Below, one piece after another: positions 55,901 through 64,000 of a DNA stretch of 64,000 nt. The DNA is from Symsagittifera roscoffensis. Lineage: Eukaryota > Xenacoelomorpha > Acoela > Convolutidae. Within the stretch, counting starts at the first letter, position 1, and the number at the start of each line of letters is the position of its first letter. The notes below the pieces were generated by a model. It did no database searches and was not told where the DNA came from. It saw only the letters and a program-made list of their open reading frames with translations. The stretch is taken from NCBI RefSeq assembly GCF_963678635.1, contig NC_087066.1:37015152-37079151 (forward strand), given 5' to 3'. The position numbers and the translations under genes were made by a program.

Positions 55901-58900
55901 CTACAATTGCGACCAGAGTGGTTTTACCCCGGACCACATTCCAAAGTGCCCAGCAAGAAATGTAACCTGCAATTTTTGCAAGAAAATGGGACACTATGAG
56001 CGAACTTGTAGAGGACGTCGATCGGCGAATAGGGGTCGCGTAGGCATGATAAATGAGGATGACACCAATGGCGGGACTACCCAAGATTATCCGGAGGAGA
56101 GTGCATCCAATTACGGAAGTTCTGTCGGATGGGTGACTGATTCAAAGACACCGGCACATGGATGGGATTCGGATAGTTCGACGGAGTATGTGGTTATGTC
56201 AATTCGGCGGAAGGAGGAAACGGAATTAAAAGTCGCGGGGGCCAAACTAGCCTTAAGAATCAACGGCAAAGCAACTCAAGCCTGGATTGACAGTGGTTCG
56301 CCAATATCCATCTTCACTATTGGGGAACTAAAACGTACCCTGGGGACAGTCAACGTACAATTGAAACCGCTGAATCCACAAGACGACCAATTCCGCGATT
56401 ACGGAAACAATCCGTTAAAATTTCTGGGAAAGATGCAAGTCACGCTTCATTCCAATGGATGGACTTGTTCGTCGGATATCAACGTCATCGGAGGGTGCCG
56501 ACCGTCTATTATTGGCAGGGATTTAATGCCCTCACTAGGACTGATGCTGGTACAAGCACCATCGACAGAAGGGGTGAAAAGCATACATACCACGGAAGGA
56601 ACTGTGGCGATGGACAATGACCTGGATGAGTGGCAGACACATTTCTGTAAGCAATTTCAACATCTTTTTCACAGGGTAGGGCGCATTCGAAATTATAAGG
56701 TGCAGGCAGATTTCTTCAAAAACCTAACTCCAATTCAACAAAAAGGTAGGCGAGTACCTATAACATTACAGGAAAAAGTCGATAAGGAGATTGAAAAACT
56801 GTTGGGACAGGGTCATATCCAAAAGTTGGAAGAATGTTCAGACAAATATTTTGTTTCACCTATTGTCATCACCGTGAAAAAGGACGGTTCTGTAAAACTT
56901 GCACTGGAATCTAGAGAACTAAACAAACAAGTGCATAAGAATAAATACCAAATGCCCAATATTGAAGAACTAATGGACATCGTAGGGCAAACTATCAGCG
57001 AACGCAAACAGGGGGATGTTTTTTTTTACAACGATGGACCTCACGTACGCATACGGTCAACTTCCTTTAAATGAAAACACTAGTAAACATTGCAATTTTT
57101 CATTGGTGGGAGGCCGTTCTACCGGTACATATCGATTCAAAACAGGATTCTACGGATTGACAACCATGCCGGCGGAATTTCAACGGGTCATGGATGCCAT
57201 TCTGGCTGAATATCCGTGCGCGCATGCTTTCATTGATGATATATTAGTAATTTCGAAAGGTACCAAGATCGAACATATCGCTTTAGTGGAGAAGATTTTA
57301 ACGAAACTCGATAAAGAAAATATGGCTTTGAAGCTAGAAAAATGTCAATTTGCGAAAAATACTTGCGAGTGGTTAGGCCACCGGATTACGAAATCAGGGA
57401 TTACACCAATGGTGCGGAAAACAGATCCAATTGACAAATTAACCGCCCCGAAAACGCTCTCTCAGTTGAAATCGTTCATGGGGTCAATCCATAGTCTTCA
57501 CAAATACTTACCGGCGTTAGCGGAAACTTCGGCGCCTCTACGTCCACTTCTAAGTAAGAAGAACGAATTCCTCTGGACAATTGACTGCCAAACAGCGTTC
57601 GAATCGATTAAGAAACAAGTCGCGAACATTGTCGAACTTAAGCATTTCGACGTACATAAGGATATACGTATCGTGTGCGACGCAAGCCATAACGGTTTGG
57701 GGGCGGTACTCGAACAACTAGGCACCGAGGGTTGGCGACCAATATCATTTGCGTCCCGGTTTTTAAATGCGGCCGAAAAGAAATATTCGACGAATGAGCT
57801 AGAAATGCTGGCCGTAGTTTGGGGCTCCGAATACTTCAGAAATTATATTTTTGGGCGGAAATTTACTGTGGTGACAGATCATAAGGCTTTGCTATCTTTA
57901 TTGAATGGGAACAATAAGAAAAACAAGACTATGTTCAGTCGATTAACTCGCTGGATTGATAGAATTATCCCCTTTGATTTTGTCATTGAACACATGCCTG
58001 GGGCTAAAATTGGCCTGGCGGATTACCTTTCAAGGCATCCGGTGGGGGAAGCCACGAAAGTTAGTCTTTATGATAACATTTTCACAGTGGCAAAATTGAA
58101 ATCAATTACCAATTCACTCGGATATATTGATACCAATAAAGGGATCATCAAAGCATCAAAGGAATCAATTGTTTCAGCTAAAGATATTCAAGTTGGAAAC
58201 GATAAAGTTAACATTCCACCGGAAGAGGGCGTCAAAACGCGTGACCGTCGGTTGACCAATCAGAAGCCACTAAAACGAATAGCTGAGTGTAATGACCGGG
58301 AAAGCGCAAAAGTAGTAAAGTCAATCACCGAATGTAAACTACGTGAGTCTGATATTAATTCCACAGTAAACAGTAGTCCTCCATTTAACAAAACAAGTTA
58401 TCGATCTAACAAAATACACATATCTACAATGACATCACTTAATTTGAAGAAATTAAATAAATTACTGTTGAAACATCCAGAAATAACGAGCGGCAGTAGC
58501 AGCGAGGTGGAGATTGTGGATGCACGATTGGAGGCGGAGACGCATCACACCAGGGACATTCGATGCAACACAGTCATCTCCATTCCTTCGGCATTCGGAG
58601 GTGAACTTTTTCCGGCGGCATACCCAGCAGGAGGGAACGTCATCATGTCAGTAATCCCCCGGGACTGCAAGATAGTCCGCAAAAGCGTTTCACCATGGGC
58701 GCTCGAGTATGTTCGACGCTGCGAGGGATGTCTGGTTTCCCTATCTCCACCGGAGTTTAGTCGCAGCTGCGGATGGATGCAAGGAATGCACCGATGCAGG
58801 TAAAAGCCTTAAACCATTATGCGCCAAAGGTGATGTTGGGAAGATCTATGAACCACGCGAGCCGAACGAATGCCTACAGCTTGATTTTTGGGGTCCAATT

Positions 58901-61900
58901 AGATACTTAAATGAATCAAGTAAATATGTCTTGGTAGCGGTTGACCGATTCTCACGTTGGCCCTCTGCAATGATCTGCGGAAATAATAAAAGCGACAAGG
59001 TCCTTAAGTTCATTAAACAATACATATCTCAACATGGTGTCCCTAGGAAAATTTTTATGGATCAAGGTACAAGTTTCACATCGAATGCAGTTAAATCATT
59101 TTGCAATTCCGAAGGAATTGAAATAATTTATTCACCCGTGAATGATCATCGCGCCACCGGGTGTGTCGAACGTACCATTGGCAGTCTGAAAAACTTTGTC
59201 TTAACTTACGCTAAAGAAAAAGATAGTGGAAACTTAGAATCAATGATAGAACGAGCCTTGAGTGCTTTAAGATTTGCCCCAAATGCTACTCTCAAAATAT
59301 CGCCGTTTGAAGCTCATCACGGCAGAGAAGCCAATACGGTACTGCGAAATCTTACGAAAAAGCCAACCCTGCAAAACCTAAACTGGGCCAGAGTGTTGAA
59401 ACAAAAATCTGCCTATTTAGATTCTACTGACCCCAGAGCTCCGAGGAACATCCAACCCATGGCAACGGATTGGGAAGAACGATCCGACGTGGAGTTTGAT
59501 GTCGATCATATGAATCACCCTAGGCGACTGACACAAAATCAACTAGTTTCGGCGGCGGATGGAACACCAATGGCTGACGGGGACGGGAAACAGGCTTGTG
59601 GGGGAAAGTCTAAACAGCCAAGTAAACGGACCGAACTGTTGTTCCAACGACTCAAGGATAGCAATAAAAGGTATAGACCCATAAACCAAAAAGTAATTCG
59701 CGAATCTAAGCACACTATAACTCTAGCAAATGGCTCTGTACTTAGGAAAAGTGGGGTTGCCGAGAAAGTCATCAAATCGAACGCGCCAACTACCGCGAGT
59801 AAGCTAACACTACCACTCCCAGCTATGAGTGCATTGCAACGTCGGGCGGAACTAAATCGAGCAGCGAACGTACAGGCGGCGGGGACGAGCACACAGAGTA
59901 AAGCAAGCGCACAGAGTAAGGCTGATAATAGAGTGCGAGAATTTTCACCAGCGGAGGAGGACGATTCGGATTCGGAGTACGAGCCAATAACAATTTCCAA
60001 ACACGCAGGGAACTCAACAATAGCACCAGGGCGAGATGTGGAAGGAAATGAACCAAAAATGAATAACGATGTAGAAAACGGAATTGGAAGACCAAACTTA
60101 TCCGAAGGAAGCGGAGCTGGAAAATCCCAGGGGGTGGACACGGAGGTCCAGACTATGAGCAACGAGCAAGGGGGGAGTGCCCCAAATTTGAGTAACGAGG
60201 GGGAAACATTCTAAAAAGAAAGGGGAACGAGTACGACGCTTACGTCTTGTATCATACTCTAGTCAAGAATCAGAAGATGGAACAGGATCACGGAAAAGTA
60301 CCAGGAAGCGGACGGCGGTATGATTCGGCGGGGTTATGATAGATAGTATATTGAAAGCGAGAACATCCAAAGGAGAGGAAGACAGAGAGCGGGACACTAA
60401 TTGAGCAGGAAGGCACAATTGAAAGAGGGAGTGAAAAAGGAAACTCAAGAAACTTGTTAAACTAAAACTCATGCCCAGGGAGAGGGTGGACTACCGCTGG
60501 TCTAAAACTCAAACATTTCCGTTGGATAATTTTAAAACAGTTGTTTGAAAATTGATTGTTGAGGGAATGTCATATATAGTATCTAATCATATATTACGTG
60601 TTGGCGCCATTGGTTAGCTATGTGTCTGGTGCGGCTACTAATTAATTAATACCTGCCAACCTTAAGTTTAGTCTGCGATGTTTGGATTCATTGTTGTTAA
60701 CCGTTAAAAGACTAAACGAGTCAATCTTAGTTCAGTGAATTAAAGATATTGAACCTGCATTTTTCACAGAGCTAATGGCCGCTTTCCTGTGGAACACCAC
60801 CCTATAATCAATATTTGAACGGCATGACAGTAATTCGAACGAAAAGACTGACAGAAACTGATGACATCACCGTCGAGCTCAATATGTCGGTGTACAACTA
60901 TATGATGATAATGAACTACTTTTTGGAGGACCATTTATCGAAGAGGCAAATGACAAACATACCAGGTGTTTGCTCAGTGCGGTGAAACACTAGTGTTATA
61001 GTGATCAAGGCCTTATAGCAATGTTTTGTGTAAATTTTTAAGGTTTTTACGCTTGCGATTAGCAATCGTTATCAAACTGGAATATATACTTTTTTTCTAT
61101 TTAACAACTAGCTTAACAAAAGCAGTTGAATCAGTTAGCTCGGCTGTTAGCCACAGCCAAAGGTAGCTGATAGTAAAAGCACAGAATGCCTGTCAACAGA
61201 TGTTTTCTGAGCATGTCTGTTTTTTAAATGGCCCTTCTATACGAAAATTTTTTGTTGCTTGTTTTCAGTTTTCTTTTTCCGCTTATTTTTCGCTTTTTAA
61301 TAAAACTTGTGATTTTTTTTGGCTCAAAACCGTATTATAGCTCAATCTCGATTTTTTTTGGGCTAAACAGTCGTCTGCCCAAGTTTTGTCTGCGCAATAT
61401 CCACTCAATGAACTTTGTTATTAATATTTATTTAACACTGGCAGTTGTATTTTTCCTTAATTTTACGCGCATTCCAGACAAACGTTAAAACAAATAATTT
61501 TTCAAGTTATTATGATTTTTAAATATATACTTTTTCGATTCAGCTTGCATCCTCTTTTAAGGCTAGCTCCCGTGTCATTTTTTATTGTATTGCAAGTGGT
61601 TTGAAGCTCCGCTTCGCCTCTTCAATTATCTCTATCGAGAATAGTTAAAGCTGGTTCGCCGCATATGATAGTTGGTTCAAATCACAATTGCGCTGTAAAT
61701 TGGCAAGTTGAGCTCTTGCAAGTAAGTTATGGCTTAACAGGCGCTGATTATATGCGCTCTTGTAAGCATAAAAAATTAACCTCCGGAGTAGGCTTGCTGT
61801 CTGGTTGATTAAAAAGAAAGCTGTAATTTTTGTTAGTCATGTAAATAAGAATAAATCGACTTTGATAAGGCTGGCGCTTGTGTTATTGAAACATGTCTCT

Positions 61901-63104
61901 AGGTCACTACACGGCCTACGTGTGCCAGCGTGGAGACCAGTCGCAAAACAACACGAATCAGACCCCGGCTACAGACATCGTCAGTACTCTGCTGGACAGA
62001 CTGACACCCAAACAGATGAGCCGGATGAGAGACGGAGGGGAGTTGAAGGGCACTGCTGTGAAAGAAGAGGGGGAGGGAGATGAACAGGCAGAAGTGGAGA
62101 GTGATCAGAGGGAATCGTGCCTGAACAGTGTGTGGTTCCATGTCAGCGACACACAGGTATGTCACTACGTGTTTTGTTTTTGAACTGAAGTATAATAATT
62201 AGGTTACGAAAGAAAATCTATCGCCAAAGCCGTTTTTGATGAGATTGAACAAGCCTTAAAATATTGGTGAACCAACGTTACTACGTACCGCAAAATGACA
62301 GTTGCAAGTTCTGTACAAAAAAGTTGCCTTATTAACACTTGCGAGCATAGTGTATTATTGAACCTTCTTCCAACACTAGCGCCAGCTTAGTGTATTGGTA
62401 CGAACCTTCTTTTTTTCGAACCTACCTCGCAAATAAAAGTGTTCATGAAAAGTGTTCACTTGTTTGGAAATTTCACTATACCATTGCAAATTTGTTCTCT
62501 GCTTTATTTGTGACTAGTGTTTGGCTATTTAATATTAAGCTTCGGTGGATGAGTGGTTAGGGTGTGTGATTCCTAATCTCTAGGTCGCAGGTTAGAATCT
62601 CAGACGTAGCCGAATTTTAGGCTAATTCGAGGCTCATTTCCATTTTTTCTTGCACTTTATAGAGATGCTTTTTTGTCGTGTTCTCGCTAGTGTTTGCGAA
62701 GCGAAGCTTCGCCTCTGTGTAGAACTTTCCCATTTCGAGAAACTTATAGTTATGATTGGAGATGGATTTGTTGCTGGGAAGGGGCTTCTGTTATCCACGG
62801 TGTGAAAGAACATCGGCTTGCTTTGAATTGAAAATTAGCAGTTGTGTATCCTACAAATAATTATTCATTGACTGTATTGCAATGGTTTACAGAGAAAGAT
62901 TTCTTAGTTTTCATTGAATTGTGGAAAATTTGCAAACGATTTGAAAATGAAATAATTAGAAGTTTTTAATGAAAATCGTTAAAAAACTTTTTTTTTGTCG
63001 GACAATTGGTGACTCAACGTCTGTTTCAGGTGCGACAGGTACCCTTCAGCAAAGTGCTTTCCTCATCGCCCTACATGCTATTCTACGAGAAGATTCTCAC
63101 ATAG
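46933..63104 (+). CDS. Ubiquitin carboxyl-terminal hydrolase of the USP16/USP45 type
   Basis: A cysteine protease that removes ubiquitin from substrates; vertebrate USP16 deubiquitinates histone H2A. Coding exons are 46933-47973, 50782-51068, 51298-51785, 52396-53303, 53714-53936, 54511-54828, 61903-62156 and 63030-63104. All are GT/AG with consistent phases, about 1197 residues. The N-terminus (MTHKKKK) resembles the family, then comes an Asn-rich stretch. The ZnF-UBP domain has paired Cys and His (CEHY, CTQCG, CHALY, CIVCE). The Cys box is GFSNLGNTCFFNS (Cys330), then REQQDSQEMF, a large Ser/Glu-rich insert (exons 3-4), VLHIKRFAQFG, LYGVVEHVG and the His box GHYTAYV (His in exon 7). The last exon completes the fold. 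It is longer than the roughly 820-residue human proteins because of low-complexity inserts. The frame is open to 46855 without an ATG, so an upstream exon is possible. Confidence 0.92.
48134..49617 (+). mobile_element. Helitron-like non-autonomous element, copy 2 (USP intron 1)
   Basis: The left end is TCTATTATATATTTAA, preceded by A. The right end is a 5-bp-stem hairpin GCACC-GGA-GGTGC followed by 8 nt and CTAG. The interior has about eight diverged tandem units like those of copy 1. The base after CTAG is C rather than the expected T. Confidence 0.75.
49618..50781. other. Rest of USP intron 1, AT-rich
   Basis: It holds the hairpin repeat at 49791-49811 and, near 50575, a GCTTCGCCTCTGTGTTG block seen also near 61605 and 62700. 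Nothing else is recognised. Confidence 0.5.
49791..49811. repeat. Hairpin repeat ACCCTTGC-GATAA-GCAAGGGT, copy 2
   Basis: Identical stem and loop to 31292-31312, with similar flanking sequence for about 40 bp on the right. Confidence 0.8.
51890..52330. repeat. Fragment of dispersed repeat family D (USP intron 3)
   Basis: It shares ATTAAAGCCCTTTCATTCG, GAGAAAAACCGGTTTGAA and TTCTCTTATCACGCC blocks with the copies at 27380-28450 and 39880-41200. It occupies most of the 610-nt intron. Confidence 0.6.
54071..54113. repeat. Perfect 13-bp stem hairpin in USP intron 5
   Basis: GTTCAACAGTGCC (54071-54083) pairs with GGCACTGTTGAAC (54101-54113). The stem continues inward with AAAA/TTTT after one bulged base, and outward imperfectly for some 25 bp on each side. 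A miRNA-like precursor or a small foldback transposon are the obvious alternatives. Confidence 0.65.
54880..55080 (+). repeat. 5' LTR of the Mag-like element
   Basis: 201 bp, TGTCATATATAG to ATTTTTCACA, identical to 60568-60768. Directly after it, TGGCGCAGCAAGCAGG has the TGG start of a tRNA primer-binding site; the tRNA is not identified. Confidence 0.95.
55080..58803 (+). pseudogene. Gag, protease, RT and RNase H of the Mag-like element (one frameshift)
   Basis: The first frame (55080-57074) holds a Mag-type Gag capsid (near 55440-55720), an RGG-rich stretch, two zinc knuckles (CYNCDQSGF...C and CNFCKKMGHYERTC, near 55901-56010), a retropepsin motif AWIDSGSPISIF (near 56280) and the start of RT (SPIVITVKKDGSVKLALES). 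At a run of nine T (57019-57027) the frame changes; the second frame (57016-58803) carries MDLTYAYGQLPL, FIDDILVIS, and RNase H (VCDASHNGLG, YSTNELEMLAV, VVTDHKAL). The ATG at 55080 uses the last base of the LTR. A single extra T explains the break, so this copy is either barely dead or misassembled at a homopolymer. Confidence 0.88.
58660..60214 (+). pseudogene. Integrase and C-terminal tail of the Mag-like element
   Basis: The frame that is open up to 60214 contains an HHCC zinc finger (FHHGRSS near 58690, GCKEC near 58760) and the DDE core: Asp in CLQLDFWGP (near 58880), Asp in FMDQGTSF (near 59060), Glu in GCVERTIGSL (near 59170). The preceding frame meets it at a run of four A (58681-58684), where a one-base difference shifts the frame. 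A long Ser/Lys/Glu-rich C-terminal tail follows (59400-60214) with no chromodomain recognised. Confidence 0.85.
60215..60567 (+). other. 3' untranslated region of the Mag-like element
   Basis: Non-coding, purine-rich in part, between the last stop and the 3' LTR, ending in the GAGGGAA tract (60561-60567). Confidence 0.6.
60568..60768 (+). repeat. 3' LTR of the Mag-like element
   Basis: 201 bp identical to 54880-55080, followed by GAGCT, the target duplication. Confidence 0.95.
60774..61902. other. Rest of USP intron 6, AT-rich
   Basis: It contains a degenerate form of the ACCCTTGC hairpin (near 61050) and a stretch near 61240-61430 loosely like family E. No gene is supportable. Confidence 0.5.
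62425..62700 (+). repeat. tRNA-derived SINE-like repeat, copy 2 (USP intron 7)
   Basis: The tRNA-like part (62543-62611) shows an A box GGATGAGTGGTTAGG, of the Ser/Leu tRNA kind, and a B box GGTTAGAATCTC. Sequence on both sides is shared with 27565-27850. The orientation gives RNA polymerase III transcription along the + strand. Confidence 0.7.
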
Positions 63105-64000
63105 CAGAAACAGATTATAAATGCTAAAGAAAAGTGAAAGCAAAGTAGAGTACCACACCGTTTGATTTATTCTTAATTGACCTATCAGCCAACAACCTCT
63201 TCTCAGTCCTACATGTTCTCAAATGTGAATCTAATTTATATATAATCCCTGATTCTTTCTTTTTATTCAGCCATACTCAGATATTTTAGTCCCCAGCGGA
63301 ACTTAGCTTTTTTGGGGGCTCCTTTATACTATTTTTTTATCCAAATGTCGAAAAAAGTGACGTGATATTTGTGCTCGGTTTTTTTCTTCTTCAGGTGATT
63401 TTAGAATTTTTAACCTCTATTTTTGACGGAAGTGCTTTTTTTCTGTTTGAGAGATGCTGATATCTTTAGCTCAAAATTAACGAAGTTAAAAATTGGGATA
63501 ATTACCGCGCAATATATTTTGCTCTATTGAAGCGTGAGCAGTGATTCAATCCGGCGCGGAAATAATTCAGAATTCAAGTGAAGCAAGCTAGCTCTGTCGT
63601 CTGTTATATAACACAACGTGTGATGGCAGATTTTTGAAGAAAAGCAATAATTCATCTTTTTTGAAGAGTCGATGAATGTTGTTCAGACTGTTTTATAGGT
63701 CATGATGATTTCACTAATTTACTATTACGATTGACTTTTTAGACTTTCGTTCAACTCCTCTCATCATACGGTGAACAAAAACAACTAAAGTTTGAAAAAG
63801 AAAAACTTTCTAAGAGTCATGAACGTATTGATTACTCTAATATAGGTCTTGGTGAAGGTCTTGGTGATTTTTTCTAAGGAAAAAGTCTGAAAGTTGTTTC
63901 AGGCTCAAATTTATGGTTGATTGTTGATTTAATTTCAGTTCTTTTTTTTTGTTAAAAGGAAGACAAATTCCACTATCGAACAGCGAAAGTGTAAAGAAAG
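63105..64000. repeat. USP 3' flank with family B and D fragments
   Basis: No clear AATAAA is seen close to the USP stop. 63340-63500 resembles 29150-29350. 63640-64000 carries family D blocks (TTTTATAGGTCATGATGATTT, GACAAATTCCACTATCGAACAGCG) and is cut by the window end. Confidence 0.5.

Larger units (their letters stand above)
54876..60773 (+). mobile_element. Complete young Mag-like Ty3/gypsy LTR retrotransposon in USP intron 6
   Basis: Two LTRs (54880-55080 and 60568-60768) are identical over 201 bp and have TG...CA ends. GAGC(T) flanks both sides (54876-54880 and 60769-60773), a 4- or 5-bp target duplication; the T is shared with the LTR start, so the length is ambiguous. A purine run GAGGGAA precedes the 3' LTR. 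Gag and pol lie in one frame chain on the + strand. The insertion separates exon 6 (54511-54828) from exon 7 (61903-62156) of the USP gene, which must splice across it. Confidence 0.95.

Overview
This is a eukaryotic, almost certainly invertebrate metazoan, window. All three host genes recognised are animal genes on the + strand: a PICK1-type PDZ/BAR protein (25570-26967), the TRAP-delta/SSR4 translocon subunit (five exons, 34734-41535) and a USP16/USP45-type deubiquitinase (eight coding exons, 46933-63104). Their introns are AT-rich and packed with repeats. The PICK1 reading frame has no introns. PICK1 and SSR4 each have a strong splice acceptor only 4-7 nt before the ATG, which suggests spliced-leader trans-splicing or a 5' UTR intron. 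The species cannot be named from the sequence.

Left third (1-about 23.7 kb): a very large, decayed, GC-richer Ty3/gypsy-type retroelement on the + strand. It has a repeat-rich leader (1-1992), gag (1993-4250), protease, RT, a truncated RNase H, and an integrase that is split by an inserted non-LTR retrotransposon (8780-13331). That LINE carries an AP-endonuclease, an RT and eight C-terminal zinc fingers. It is flanked by a duplication of about 283 bp. Downstream of pol, in the position of env, is about 8.1 kb of further decayed coding sequence (14834-22946). It includes an SGNH/GDSL-hydrolase domain with all its catalytic residues, and it ends directly at a polypurine tract and a candidate 3' LTR. 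No 5' LTR is visible, so the element probably continues off the left edge.

Middle (23.7-46.9 kb): a Penelope-like element fragment (minus strand), PICK1, SSR4, and many non-coding mobile repeats. These include two tRNA-related repeat families, a Helitron-like element with internal satellite repeats (32007-33565), a hAT-type MITE with a perfect 8-bp target duplication (37693-38355) and a second copy of it (44457-44873), plus dispersed AT-rich families.

Right (46.9-64 kb): the USP gene. Intron 1 holds a second copy of the Helitron-like element (48134-49617). Intron 6 holds a complete, very young Mag-like Ty3 retrotransposon (54880-60768) with identical 201-bp LTRs, in the same orientation as the gene. 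Intron 7 holds a tRNA-derived SINE-like repeat. The three host genes have no evident functional link. The main interest is the transposable-element biology.
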